A stretch of 64,000 nucleotides of DNA from Hypomesus transpacificus (lineage: Eukaryota > Chordata > Actinopteri > Osmeriformes > Osmeridae): assembly GCF_021917145.1 (NCBI RefSeq), contig NC_061080.1, forward strand, positions 4,570,693 through 4,634,692. The letters run 5' to 3'. Numbering within the stretch: the first letter of the stretch is position 1; every line of letters begins with the position of its first letter. Shown here piece by piece: positions 45,921-59,960 of the stretch. The translations under genes were made by a program, and so were the position numbers. Below the pieces are notes generated by a model that was given only the letters and a program-made list of their open reading frames with translations, had not been told where the DNA came from and ran no database searches.

Positions 45921-48900
45921 GTCATATATGGCATGACAATGTACATTTAAATGTGTAGTATACGCCTGATAGCATATGGATGGATAATCATGTTGTTGTT
46001 GTTATGCATCAAATTGTCCACTAGATGTCATTCTAACAATATATTTTGAGGAATGCCAAAGCGCTAGTTCATCCACAATGAGTGTTTGGGAGGTGTATTA
46101 TCTGAGAGTGTGGTCCAAAGCAAATTGCCAATGGCAATCACATTTGAATACACCAATGTTCCTTTAATATTAGTTATTTATTCAGTCAAATTAGTTGTGT
46201 ACCTTGTGTATAAAATATTTGAATCCTGAATAGCAAATTCACCTCTAGATAACTTTTTGTCTAATGGTACAGATTTATTTAGACTAATTATAAGACCATG
46301 AGCTAGAGTTGTGTGTCTTTTAACACTTACTGTGTGGAGATTACACAAAATGCCCCTGAAGTTTTGGGTTTGATTTCAGACTCAAGAGCAAGGAGACCGA
46401 TTAACATTTGTAACCAGATAGCCTTATTTTACTGTACTTCATGAAACCAATTTTAGCTCATGTATGTGTTCATACATACATCACCAGTAAACTAGATTCC
46501 CTTCCATAGATAACGTGTCACTGTTTCCTGAATGGTCCTAATTAAGCTCATGCAGAATGTGGCCAGTTGTGCCCGTCACTGCCACTTAAAACTCCCATTT
46601 GTATTCCACCCCGCCACACATGGACCTCCGAAGACTGCCATTCTCATGGAACCTGCTCATCTGTTTGTGATTTGGACTTCAGCAACTCTCCAGATTTATT
46701 TTCACACAGCCCAACATGAAAGCCTGACCGACCAACTTCAAATATGCCATTTTAGCTCTCCAAATAATCTGCCATCATGGCTGAAACTACATAAATACAA
46801 TTATTGAAATTATGTATTTTCTCACACATTTCAGTTCAACTACGGGGATTCCTTTATGTTAGGGTCTGCATTGTTTAAGTGTAGCAGATTCAGCTCTTTC
46901 CACTTTACCCTATGTAATTTACATCAACATGCCATTGTTACAAGTAAAAGGGCCCATACTCTAAATGTGTTACCAGTAAATGTGGGCCCATAAAGCAATT
47001 AGGTAACTTAAACTGCGGGGGGGATATATGTACAGTTGAAGCAATGCAGACATGGACTGTCCATCTACGTAAGGACACTTACTGGGGCACCCTTGTCTCA
47101 AGACGCAAAACTCGATACACACCCCTGGTCTATCTTGAAGACCTTTGTACTGTAGAAGAACCAAAACGAATTTCTGGCTCAGGTTTCTGCATATGGCCAG
47201 CCAGAGAAAGGGACGGCAGGGGTAAGAATGAACTCCAGACATCCAGCAGTAACACTAGCATGGGGGAAAATCTGGCTCATTTGTACAGATGTCATGATCA
47301 ATTCCTCTGAGGTGTGAACAGCTTAAACCAGAGCAAGTAAATCAGGGCATAACTCAGTGCTGAAGGATATATCCAAGAAAAACTGACAATCTAGAAAATG
47401 TAATTTTTAAATGAGCTAAGCATTAGAAAATGTTATTTGGTGGGACTTTTTGGAATATAGTTTGAGGTGAAAAAATTTAGGATGAAGGTCTACTTAAAAT
47501 GGTCATGGATTCTAAATTGTTTTTCACATAAGTATCATAGCAAACATTTTTGGTAGATACGATACTACTAAACATTTTGAGAAAAAAACGACAACAACTG
47601 TGTATTGGCAGTCTTTCAATACATCCATTTACTGAATGTCAGTCAGGATAGGCAAACTATTGGACCCAAATAACAGACCTCATACCATACTGTAAATATA
47701 GAGCACTCCCTTAACAATACATGTTTACTGTTAGGAACATGTTCTGAACTCAACTCCAGCTGAGCCTTATGTGGTTTTGATTACCAGTTCCACAAATCTT
47801 CATACGGCCCAATCGTTTTCAAGATAGTTTATTAAAACAAATTCAGCCCTGTAATGAAAGTTCCCTCATAAATTCTTAGATCCTATGACTGTCCAGAACC
47901 GGTTTTATTAAATTATCAGTATGTTTCTTTGCAGTACATATAGGGTAAATAAAGAATGGTTTGATTTAAATCAATAAGAGGTTCAGCATGGTTAAGAATG
48001 AATAATTCAAATGCTTATTTTTTAGTCTTTTACTGGAAAAATTTTAAACCAATATAGGGCATACCCTGTCACATTTGATGTCATGTACATTTGGCAAGAT
48101 AACAATCTACTTTGCTATGTAAATTATACTATACAGGGACCAAATTACTTGCAAGTGTTCACATTTACAATGAAACAGCATGGATAAAAGGTATTTAAAA
48201 TCATGAGTTATTAATCATCACATGCAAAGCAATAGGAAGCATGGTTGAAGAGACTGGGCAGAGATATTCAAAACGGAATTTCAAGATTCTTACAAATATT
48301 CCCTTTTTAACTTTCTAACTGTTGCATTAGAGGTCTAGCCTTTGACAAGATAATTGGTACCATGTGTAGAGGTATCAGTCTCCTCACTGATTGGAAAGGG
48401 TATAATTAATGAAAAGCTGTGAATCGGAGGTAAGAACAGTTCATTTAGAGTTCAAGGCAATTCTCAGATAACTTCACCTCATCTTAAGGGGTTGTTGGTG
48501 GCTACGGAACAGTAGCATTGTTAATAATCTTTACAAATGGAGAAAACTGAATAATGAAACAACCGAGAGACAATGGCAGTGTGATTAAGCCAGGGAGATT
48601 GCATCTCGGTGCCACTGATTTGCAACTATGTGCCCGGACTACAGTTACACACCTGTCTGGTGATAACGCGACTCGCCTTACACACTGCCCCAGCCAGGGG
48701 TGGGTATCTCTCTCATCAGACAGCTGCCAGCCTACTAATGAAGGGACCTGACGAGTCCGTCCGGACGGGTTGACTGCACAGGCCAGGCTTCTGGGCCAGG
48801 TGCCCCAGAGAACTCCTCGGGTGACATTGTAATATTGTGTCTGTCGAGTGTGCGTGGGACTGCTGCTTCTGACATTGAACTACAGTATTTTCCTGATATT

Positions 48901-49411
48901 GTCTCGCACTGTGGGAAGGTTGCAGGGTAGACTATGACTCGCCTAACCACTGTGAGTGTATATTATCTATATAATGTAATGATAAATGAAGCCAGTCAAA
49001 GTAACTGAAGTGGCGCCAAAAACCGACCGACTCTCCTCTTAGGGGCCAGATCCTGTAACTCCCATGGTGCAAACTGATACTGGACTGTAGCTGAAGGATT
49101 CATATTGTCCCCTGTTACTGGAGCCTAGAAAAGTTCAGGTCTTTACTTCCACGCTCTTCTAGGTGCACATGTGTTGCAGGAGGAAGAGCTATATGATACT
49201 CGGTACCCCGGCGCTGTTTGTCTTGTTGTGTTTGACTTTAATCAGGTGTTCATAGTAAGTGGCAGTTGTTGTCTGGTCATTTGTTTCTGTATTCTAGTGA
49301 GGAGGGAGACTTAGGTTGAAAGGGCAGAACCAGTGTCAGTTACAGACTTGGCGGGCCACACTAGATGTCACCACTGTACAAAAGTTGAGGCAATAATTAC
49401 ACATCCCAATA
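45921..49411. other. Intergenic region ppp3r1-etaa1
   Basis: No gene recognised. Mostly AT-rich with scattered less AT-rich patches (46530-46760, 48550-48960). The patch near 48570-48690 (gacaatggcagtgtgattaa) is repeat-free and could be a conserved noncoding element. No transposon ends were found. Confidence 0.4.
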
Positions 49412-49417
49412 TTTATT
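49412..49417 (-). terminator. Possible poly(A) signal of etaa1
   Basis: AATAAA on the minus strand about 525 bases beyond the stop codon, in an A/T-rich stretch where such hexamers also occur by chance. Confidence 0.35.
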
Positions 49418-49941
49418 TTAAATAAATAAATCTTTTAATTGAACATTGACTGTTCATTCACAGCTGAGAAAATACCCTATTGTAGTATAAAATAAATAAA
49501 ATCTGTATACCACCTTACAGGCAGTGTCATTATTAGAAGTAATGACATCATTATAAAATAATTTAAAAAAAACATGACAACAACAATAAATGAAACCGCA
49601 ATTCCTTATTAATTTATCCAACTGAAAACAATGGCCTGTTTGTTTATCTTTTTGCCATGTCCAGTAATATAAACAAGAAATAAACAGTCCGACGAGAATC
49701 AAAATAGATCTGCGAAATAAAGATGATTTATCTTACTCAAGGTTGTATCATCAAAACTTTGTCAGGAATATAGATCAAAATGTGATGGGATGGACTGAGC
49801 AACTTAAAGGACTGGTACCGAGTCTTGATCTTAGTCCACAACAAGTTAAGTTTTTTTTTTAAATCTACAGATGTTTGTTGGGTCAGTGTTTTCAGTCTAT
49901 GTGGACCCATACCAGATGACCAGCCATGGCTCCTCTGTATG

Positions 49942-52900
49942 TCAATTCTGAAAGACTTTAGAATGCTTAAGTTGGATTTCATGTGCTTGTAGATTACTTA
50001 ATGGGGGAGCACTTAGGTTCTGGGCAGCTTGCATCCGCTGACGTCTCCTGGCAATAGCCTGCTGTTTCTTCTGTTCAATCTCTGCCACTGAGCATTTTTC
50101 ATCCTTCTCCGGTTGAATGCCCAAGATAACTGTATAAAAGTGGATGGGTAAGCCAAGGTGTTGTACCATCATGGCACTGAGAGAATTCTAGGCAGATTAT
50201 AGAATAAAGCTTAAATCTATCAATTAACTTACTTTCCTTTGATTTAAAATTGTGGATATTAGTCATATATCTATGTGGAATCACGCATTGTCAACAGTTA
50301 ATACTGTTTGTGAGATTTGTACTGCCTACCTTTGGTGTTGGTGGTTGAAGACGTGACAGAACTGGACACACAGCCAGACGGTTTCTTGAAGGTGAACTGA
50401 CCAGAGTTTTCAGATGCATTTAAACGAGCCGCAGACACTGTCCTTGTCTCATTCCCAAGCCACTGGCGATTGGTTGTGCTCCCAGTTAGGTAAGTGCTTT
50501 TAGTACATCTATATGGCTCGGTTCCACCATGGTTCTGCAGCATAAAGGTGGAGTTGGATGTAGATTTCACAACAAAGTCGTTGCCCCTTTGCTTCTTACA
50601 GCCACTAACAGCAGGAAAGGGTTCTTGAGATGAAACTCTGTTCATTTGGAGAGAGTACATGCCACTAATTCCAGGGGCCAACAGTGAATTTGTGGCAATG
50701 TTGGGATTCCTTGGTTGTGCCGGCAGATTTGGGGGATTTACTTTGTAAGTGCTACGACTTGGAAGGACGCTGGCAGGTTTTTGGTTTTGTACCTGACTGG
50801 TTGGCTGAAAGTACTTGATAGGAGGGTCCTCCACACTCTGTACCTGGCTCTCAAGATCTTCACACAGTTCACACAGCAGGTCATCGTCACCATCTTTGTC
50901 GTCCCAAACATCGTCCAAGGCAAAGAAAGAATCCAGGTCATCCTCAGGAATACAGTTGTCGTAACTGAAGGCTGAACTGTCTTCTTTATTCACTTCCTTC
51001 TCTTCTGGCTTTTGACTTGAATTAGTCTGAGAAGGTTTTGCTGGACAAGAGTTGGTGGAAGTAGATGTGCTGGTAGGAGTCCATGTACTTTGATAAAACA
51101 ATGGTGCTTGCGGCCCTGGTTTTATTCCATTTGAATGGAGCTCCATGGTTTGCTTACCGTGGGAACCAGCTACTGTAGAAATCACATTTGCATGTGAAAG
51201 AGCACTTGATTTACATTGTTGAACTTCCCTGTACTTCCCTGGTTTGACCAACTCTGAAGCAGACTCTATCTTTGCTGGTGCCTCTGTGAAGATATTGACT
51301 TGGATATGAGGATTCGCTTCAAGCCTGAAGGTTGTTCTGTTTCTCACAGCATTAACTGGCTTTTCCGACACAGCTGGTTGGAGATCACTTTTTTCTTTCT
51401 GTAACCTCTGACATTCATTATTGACTATCGTTGAAGGAGGACGAATACTGGTTTTAGATTCATTTGATCCTCTTTGTAGTGAACTATGCTTAAAAGGGGC
51501 AGAGCCAAGATCATTTTGGGTCATCTCAAAAACAAATGATTCATCCAGCAAATCATCATTCTCCCAGTCATCGTCAAAATCCCCATGCATCGATCCATGT
51601 TTGACATGAGGCGAAGTACTGACAGGTGGCACAACACTAGGTCCTGAATTGGTATCTTTCCCAGGAATAACTTTGGAGAATGCAGTTGGAACCGTCTTCA
51701 TTTCCAACGACCGAGCTAGAGAATTCTGACTAAAATTGCCACTTATGCGTTGAGATGGCCCATCGAACAGAAAATTCAAGTCATCCTCCATATCTTGATC
51801 TGGTGGTAACAGGACTGAAGACTCTCTTACATTTGTTTGTAGAGCTGATGGTGCCTTTTCAGGGGCTCTTTTACTTAGTAATAGTGAAGGCTGGCACTTT
51901 TCACCATCAAAATTAAACATGTCTGAAATAACACTCTCATTGTGTATCTGAACATGCTCTTCATCTTGCCGTAACATGTTAAAATCAAACTGTTTTGCCA
52001 GCTTAATGAGGTCATCTACTCCATTTTGCCTGTGTAAAAATTGAAATAATAAGGCACTTTAACATCATTTGAACCTGGTCAAGATCTTGAAAGATCAGTA
52101 TCTCAATATGTATTAGGAATATAACTCACCTTGGGGATTTCCTTTTGAGCTTTGGCTGCTCTACTTCAGGAGTGCAGGATATGGCACTGTCTCCTATCCA
52201 CTGTTGCAAAGATGACTCAGGAACCACAGGTCTCCCCTGCTACAGGAAAGAGAACCCACTGACCACATGACTGCATGTATTGTTTTGACAGTTTTACAGA
52301 TTAGAGATTTTTCAGTTCTCCTCTATTGGCCCAAAAAGGTGAAGTTGTATTGGGTTGCCTCTTGGTATGAAATTATCTGTATAAATAAAGGTGGATTTTG
52401 ACATTTGATTGTGACCATATGCTTTTAGACATCATCATCAGCAATGCCTATCATAAGCAAACAGATCTCTTATAATATGATTAATAGGAGATATATATAG
52501 GATATTATAGAAACTATCCTATAACAAGATTAGCCTATATCTCCAATATTATTTTAAATAATATGTACTACATGTGGTCTCATTCAAGGAATAAAGCATG
52601 CATTTGGTATCCAAACCTTGGGAGCAATCCTGTTGACAATATCTGAGATGTTAACGATTCCAACATTTGCAGAATACTTCTTGCCTTTTCTGTCTAGAGA
52701 AAAACACGACGCAAATGGTGTCAATTAAACAAGAAACATTATGCTGCAACACTCCTTCACAGCATCTCATGGTCCTCAAGTCCCCTGCATGCAACGGTAT
52801 ATTTTATGTCAGTTAAAATAAAGAAGTTGAAGCTTACCTGCTCTGATGGGAGAGGGAGATGTTGCATCCCAAATGATATCCTGTTGAAGTTCCGATTCAT

Positions 52901-53344
52901 TTTGTGGCGACTCTGCATAGGTGTATCTTGACCTTGACACTCGAGTTGGTGTCTTGAAAACTGGTAATTAAATTAATGGAATTGTTGTTGTATTCCTGGG
53001 GTAAAGTACTGGTTAGCAAACGGTTTTAACTTGCAGGTTAGCTGTCTGGTTTAACGTGAATGAAGTTTCATTGCTGTTCGCTAGCTAGCTAGCAAGCTAA
53101 ACTTCTCTATAATCTTCTCTATGTAACGCTACATACACTATACATCATGCACTGGGTAAAAGCATACTGTACCGTTGTGGCAGTAATTGGGAGAATCAGG
53201 GGGTGGTTGTCGCTGCGTTTGTCTCAGGCTTCTTCTCAATCTAGTTGTTTGGGTTTTAGCTGTCGAAATGTCTACTTCGCACTTTACGCCAGTGCTTGCT
53301 GTCACACTCGTCGTAGTACCACTGTATTTTTTACGTTCTGTCAT
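49942..53344 (-). CDS. etaa1: ETAA1, activator of ATR kinase
   Basis: Replication-stress factor that binds RPA-coated single-stranded DNA and activates ATR in parallel with TOPBP1. Six coding exons on the minus strand: 53344-53173, 52960-52838, 52693-52617, 52239-52130, 52029-50330 (one large 1700-nt exon) and 50129-49942. All are in phase; 2370 nt, 789 residues (human 926). The ATR-activating domain is near the start: LQQDIIWDATSPSP with Trp at about 88, the residue known to be essential in human (W107). It is followed by NISDIVNRIAPK. Two acidic motifs lie in the large exon, DDDWENDDLLDESFVFEM (about 313-330) and EDDLDSFFALDDVWDD (about 515-530). The C-terminal helix IEQKKQQAIARRRQRM matches the RPA32-binding type. 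The protein is mostly disordered. The exon at 52239 has a tandem NAG acceptor (52239 or 52236), changing one residue. Confidence 0.94.
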
Positions 53345-53640
53345 GTTGGTAAAGTAAAATTATTGTCTGTCTGCTTCAGCAATTACATCTAACAATATCT
53401 ATACAAAACACATTTAATTTGATCGTATTGATAACTAAAAGCGAAGTAATTTATTAAGAACAGTATTCAAAACATCGCAACAATTTGAACTTTCCGCCAT
53501 TTTGCACTTCCCATCGTTCAGTTCGACATCTTCGGCAGATTGCTGTGTTGAAAGCGTACCTCGTGCGTTACAGCCGCGCAGCTTAGCGCAGTTTCCTAGG
53601 ACCCAGTTGCATACTGATCGTGCAAGGCATGTGACAGAAT
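53345..53640. promoter_or_regulatory. etaa1 5' UTR and promoter region
   Basis: GC-richer patch at 53495-53640 with CpGs (cgtacctcgtgcgttacagc) just upstream of the etaa1 start on the minus strand. No TATA box is obvious. Whether something is transcribed to the right from here is not visible. Confidence 0.4.
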
Positions 53641-56100
53641 GGCATTAGTAACAGCTGTACACATTTTCAAGAAATCATTTAAATATTCCTACACTTTCAT
53701 TAAAGCAGTTGATAACATATCTCTGCAAGCACATTATGGGTATTTACCACATTGTTTAATCGATTTAAAACAAAATAACCTTATATTTCTGTTTCACCTT
53801 ATATGGGCCTCATCAGACTCTTTTACAGAAAAAGCTGGAGGCAGTAACTGCTGCAGCTTGGTGAAAAGTCACAGTAACACCCTGTGTCACACCAAATGCG
53901 AACACTCCGCAGAATTGATAGTGAGATGAAAGAGCAGGGGCCATAGGCTTGTCACTTCCAATTTTGGTATGAAGCATCAAACCAATAGCTGGCATATCCC
54001 TCAGTGGCCTCTTTTGTTGCAAATTCTCGAACAAAATGTCATTTGCCTTACAGGGAACACCATGACAGCAGAGGAAGCCCCCACACAACTAGGCACATTA
54101 TTTGTTTGACTGCCCATAGGTGGTTGGTCTCAACTGAGGAATTAGCTCATTTGAGTTTGCTGAGGTACAGCAATTGCTGTAATCGTGAGGAACACATTAC
54201 AGACCATAGTTGCAGCTCAGCTAGGGTTGTTCGTGGAAGGGGTCTTCTTGAATGTTTTGTCAACAGTGGTGACAAGCTCATGGAAAATGAGTATGGCCCT
54301 ATGCATGCATTCCAGCATATGTGAGATTTGGATTGCTGTATGGCTAAACAGACATGTTCTAGACATAACGCGGATTGTGAAAATATTCCACCAACCCTGT
54401 TCCTACTTAATTGTGAGTGTGTTTACATACTCGCAAGGCTCCAACGAGGGTGGAGTAAGTTATGTTTCCCCTGCCGATTTTGGACTGTGACGAAAATGGA
54501 GCATTCATCAACGTCCCTTCAGCTTGACATGCCTTACCACTGAACTGGCTCGTGGCCAAAGACAGATATGCACAATATTTCATGGCGAGTGCCTTCGAAT
54601 AGAATACCCTGCTGTGCTAAAGCAAACATTGTGTTTCTATGCACTGAAAAAGAATCCATCGTGAAACTGTCAAGGAGGAAAAGGTATCTACCTGGTTTTT
54701 GCATTAAAGTGGCATAATGGTGAATGACTTTCTACAATCAAAAACGTTGTTGGTCTTTGAAATGTGATCCAAGACAATGGAGCAAGCTCTTATAAAGAGG
54801 CTCAGTCATTTTAGGGTGCCGGATTTGAGCCTCGTGTCATATGCTGTGTACAGTAATCTCAACCATCAATCATCATCTACTTGGATGTGCCAGCGATCCT
54901 TTAGGGGCCTAATAAGAGTATGTGTCATGATCCACAGGTCACTGTAACTCATACACGACTCTTGAGTCATAGAGCGAATTTGTCAGTGTCATGTGAACTT
55001 TTTCTTACTCAACAGATAGGGTTCCTTTGTTTTTAGCAACATTTGTTTAACTTCCTAAGCTTTCAGTGTACCAAAGTTTACATGACACATACACATTAGA
55101 AGGAATTTCCACTTGCAATGGCATGTTGACGTTTGTCATCGGCACCACACTCTCTGCGACTTTGAGTGTCTAAAGAACATACTTGTGTATAATCATTTGT
55201 CATGCAAGCTAAAACCATTGTCTATTATATTTTAATCCACAGCCCTGGTCTCAGTTCAACCTCAACTGAAGAGCCGTTCACCTCACAAAGCATATCAACA
55301 TTATCAACATTATGATCTCTGAGGATCAGATTTATTCTTTGTTCACTGTGATGACTTATTTTTGTTTCTCCTGGTATTATTTTACCCCATCTCCAAGAAA
55401 CTGTCAGTGTGTTTCCTCCCTATTCCTTCTTTAACCAAAAAATGCCTGGAGGTAATTGTGAGGAAGAGGGTGCTCCAAAAAAGACAGTGTAGCCTGACTG
55501 AGTTTGTGGTTCGCTGCCTTTGGGAGCACTGGAATTTTTCAATAAATGGAAAAAGGTCCGCTTTGACGGCATTTATACGGGAACATTCAGCCTGAAATGG
55601 TGTCATCCAGAAAAATAAAACTCAAAGTGATCCAGAATATAGATGTCCTAATTCAAAACAGTGGGGCCATTGCTGAACTACAGAAAGACAAGAGAGGGAG
55701 TGTTATTTGGAAAGTATTTCATGTGAGTGTGAAGTTCTTTTTCAGAGAAAATGAAACTCAATGGAACATGGGTGTTGGCCGTTGACTTGACAAAGATGCC
55801 ACATGGAGCAGAGAAACCGACCAAACAGACATGATGTCATTGGCCGCGTCCAATGTCTTCCTTTAACTTTTTGAAATAATTTTTAACAGTGGACGATGTG
55901 CAGGATTGAGATCTCCTGGCAAAACTTGAAAAGGACACTAAAGCTGCATCATTTACCATTTATGGACTCTGCACTTGAAATATGTTTCAAAAGCACAGTC
56001 TCCCCCCCCCCCCTTCCGATTTCCACTTCAACACACACTTTAATGTGCGCAAATGACTCCAGTTACGGTTTCATTACCGGCCCATAAATTATATGTTAAG
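53641..56100. other. Region with broken open frames of unknown origin
   Basis: Several 60-105-codon open pieces occur on both strands (for example 54004-54324, 54185-54490 and 55362-55595 on plus; 53813-54088 on minus). None shows a domain I recognise and they are interrupted by stops. The texture is less AT-rich than nearby intergenic DNA, so this may be a decayed transposon or pseudogene. A C-run sits at about 55999-56012. Confidence 0.3.
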
Positions 56101-56434
56101 TGGCTCAGTCAGCTCCATCTGAAAGTGGTCCAAAAAGTTGCCCTCAAAAAGTGCCCACTTACTCGCTTCAATGTAAAGTGTGCGTGTGTTTAGGTTGGGT
56201 TTAATACAGCATTTATTGCCACTGACTTTTCCATTGTAATGTGTGTCAGATGGCCCCAGCCCTTTAATACTGCTTCTCTCAGTCCCATAACATTGCTGCT
56301 GTGAGGAAAGAGATGAAACCATCCTGTCAAGAGGTGCCCAAGATGTCCTACCATCCTTGGAAATGTGCTTCCATGTACAGGAACTGCCTTCATGCAAACT
56401 TTGCAGGCACAGGAACTGCTTTATTGTGGTTAGC

Positions 56435-56437
<3 letters not shown>

Positions 56438-56515
<78 letters not shown>
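56438..56515 (+). repeat. (GA)n microsatellite
   Basis: About 39 GA units with one interruption near 56502; unstable tract and the cause of a spurious Arg-Glu repeat frame. Confidence 0.97.
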
Positions 56516-59500
56516 CTTAACCAAAACTGAGCTCTTTCATGGTTGGACTTGTCCTCCAGCAGGGCTAGCAACAATAAAATGGAACTGCTGTGTTTGAGGG
56601 CTGAGAAGCTTAGTTAATTAATGTTGCATAAAACCAATTGCCCTTGGTACCTCAGTGTGATTTTGAAAATAAGTCAAAAACATCGGTTCAGTGCAGCACA
56701 TTCACTTTTATATGGTAAATTACCGTAGTCAGAAAAATGCATGAAACACCATTTTCATGTAGACCTTATTTAGTCTCTAATCGGTCAAGGAACCTATATA
56801 TTGAAGCCAGCTAAAACTGGCTTATCACAAGATTTTTTGCACCTGCAACTAGTCTTCTTTTTTTTGCATTGGGAATGTATTTACAATGATATTAGGCATC
56901 TGTATAACCGCCTAACTTTCTTCCCAGACTAATTTCTCTCCTGGTTCCCTTGACAGTTCTCATATAGTAAAGTGAAGCCTGTTTGCTGTTCCAAAGGCGC
57001 GGACTGTTTCAATTTATGGAGAAGCTTTACTAGGCTATTGGGAACCAGCATGCAATCATTGCTTTGCAATGAAACTTGTTTTGTCTTAGCCAACAGTATT
57101 ATTTTGACCAAATACAGTATGCACTGATTTGAAACATTTAAACAGCTCTTGAAATGTTCCTCTGCCTGTTGCATCGTTCTTACAGATCCTGAGCTTAAAA
57201 ATACTCTGTTCTATCCATCTGTGCTGCTTTTATGGACACATTTTGCTTGGACCCCTGAGATATGAACATAAAGTGAGCTTCCATCAGAGAGACGTAAAAA
57301 GTTATTGTAAATTAAGTTATTTTACGCCAAGGGCCTATTGTAAAGTAAATGTCAATGGAAAAGCTGTTATTTGGCTGTTATTAGTTATTTACAGAACCCT
57401 GTCTTAAGCTTAAAGTGGTCACACAATACAACACAGTTAACACAATAGACTGTTGACCATTTGTAGCCATATTGAGTACTGTATATACTACCATGTGTAC
57501 AGGTCGTACCTCACTCAGTTTTATAAAGTCTGTCACAGACTTTCTAGCACAAACCCATTGCCTTGTCTTATCAAATAGAATGACCAGAATACAATACCAG
57601 TCACTTAAAGACATGAGACAGTAACCAAATAGAAAACTCTTTCAGTATTGTGTATTGCTTTAACATTACTATCCCGCTAGCTGCCTTTCCATTTCTTGAA
57701 GTTGGGTAGGGGGGGGATGGGGGTGTGTGTGACCCCTACTTCCAAGACAGGGCTCACCAGGACTGTTTATGTCTCTTCCTGGGACGGGCAGCTCCTGTGT
57801 CGCCACGCTCGGCCGCCACCCACCCCTGTGATGGATGACCAACAAGGAGGCAGCTTATTGGAAAAGGGCTTGATTTACAGCGAGGGGATGGCCGCCACCG
57901 GCTAATGGCTTAATTTCTCTTCCTTCGTGATGATGTCATCAAGCCAAGGTCATTTGCCCCACCAAATCAGGACCCCCCTCCCTTACCCCCACAACCCCCA
58001 ATAGCTCTTTGTTGTGGTTGTCCCCTGACGATGACCAAGTAGTAGCTTGGAAATTGGGGGTTGGGACGGAGGTCGAGAGGAGGGATGTAGCTTTGATCAT
58101 TAGTACGTGCCAGACCGTGTGTGTGTGTGCGCGGGTGTATGTGTGTGCCATGAGCTTTTATCTTAATTACTTTGATTCTAGTGATTATTTGTGCAGCACT
58201 TTATTATATACATTCTCCATTTCATTCATGTTATTTCAACTACCTTACCCAAACAGATGCACGTTGGAACCTTTTTCATGAGTGATGTGAGATGTTACAG
58301 AAGGCAAACACCACAATAGGGGGATCAATTGCACTGTATAAAATGCGTAAAAAAACGAACTTTACGTAGTTACATGCTTGAAAAACGACAGCGGGAAAAC
58401 AACAGATAACGTAGAATTATAGACTGTCAGAAACATTACAAACTACACAGAGTATCTCTACACCACACAAAGCATGACTTAGAACATTGATTGTTGTCCA
58501 GCTTGATAATGCCAGAAAAATAGATCTGTTTAGGTCTAGCCCAGAGGCTAACAAGCTTAGCTAATTGAGCCAGCGCTAAAGGTAAATGGACCAGAGTCGG
58601 GCCAAGACACTGAGTGTCATTAACTAGATTAATACACGGTTCCGCCACATGCCACTTTCCTCTTAGATATTGATTAGTTGTCATTCCATGTCATTAGGTG
58701 TTTCAGTAAACAGGAAAAATGACCCTCGTCTAGACAGGGTAGGCAAACAGAGAAAGAATCATTAACAAAACAGGATGACGGTTTCCAAGTGCCAATGGCA
58801 ATTTCAATGACAAACTCCTGATGGGGACCTTCCTCTCTCAGGCATAACACTTGATAAACATGGCATATTGGCTTTCAGCATTAGAATGTCTTTTACCTAC
58901 GTATAACAGTCTGTTATGCTGTGATGTATGTTATACTATGAATTATATCTGCAGCAGTTACAGTTAACTCTTCGTAATTGCTTCATATAGGCTTGATATG
59001 CCTTTGTTTGTGCAAGCAATTATTTTACTACCTTAGAAAGGACACTTTCTTGCCTCATGCTTGCATGTAAAAGCTGCCATTTATGAAGTGTTTGCAGTTC
59101 TTGGGTAAATAAATGATAATTGTTTCTTTAAATGAGGGTGACTTCCTGCCCAGTGGGTCGATGTCTCCCATTGGAGTAACTTGACTTCTCTTCTTCCTCT
59201 GAGGTAATAATGATCCACGACTCTCTTGGATTCCTGGATCCTCTGTCCGACACTCAATACCTTCCCCCCCTTCCAAGCCCAAGGAGGAACACATTTAATC
59301 CGTCTTAAATCAAGTATCTAATTAAGTGTCATAAATTATCCAACTTTCATTTGGATTCACTCAGACTGTACAGGCGTAACACATCCTAAGCCTTTGTAGA
59401 GAAGAACTTTGGCAGGTTTTCAAGACTGGGAATGAGCTCATGGCAAGTTGTTGTTTTAAAGCAGACTATTGATGGGCTAGGTCACGGACTTAGACCTGGA

Positions 59501-59790
59501 GGAGGTAAGGGGAAAACCTCACTCTCAGATGGATGTCCTACAGGAATTTGCGTCTGCTCAGACTAATGTTCGTTATGTGGTCCAAATTAGGAGCCGTGTT
59601 GTTTATTTAAACCCTTTACCTCTCTTTCTCTCGACTCCTCGTCTTCCAGCCAGAAAGGGTCATCCCTTGGGCACTAGCTCAATTTATTTCTTATGGGTAT
59701 TTATCACCATATGTATCTCTCACATTCTTTCCTATTGAGAGAACCCAGAGAGGGACACGAGAACGTTGCTTCAAGTCAAAGCGTCTACAG
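56516..59790. promoter_or_regulatory. Gene-free region with candidate conserved noncoding blocks
   Basis: No gene recognised. Two repeat-free blocks look like possible enhancers: 57830-57970, with a Meis/Pbx-like tgatttacag (57869-57878), gatgatgtcatc and TAAT cores; and 58540-58700, with several ATTA/TAAT cores (gctaattgag, attaactagattaatac, tgattagttgtc). In human, ETAA1 borders the large desert that regulates MEIS1, which is why such elements would be expected here. This is inference only. Confidence 0.25.
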
Positions 59791-59859
59791 ATTAATACAC
59801 ACACATGGGCAGGAATACGCACTTTAGTAGTGGATAGACACAGAGTGGGTCAGCGAACA

Positions 59860-59960
59860 CTAAATTCACACACATAAACAGTGACTTACACTCACACACA
59901 TACACACAGACATTCGCACACGCATGCTCACACACACACAGACACGAACACACACAAAAA
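59860..59960 (+). repeat. CA-rich simple sequence
   Basis: Imperfect (CA)n with tcacac and cgcac interruptions; gives spurious open frames on both strands. Confidence 0.9.

Noticed and set aside
50715-50975. 86-codon plus-strand open frame
   Set aside because: Antisense shadow of the large etaa1 exon.
56301-56597. Open frame with a long Arg-Glu repeat
   Set aside because: Translation of the (GA)n microsatellite.
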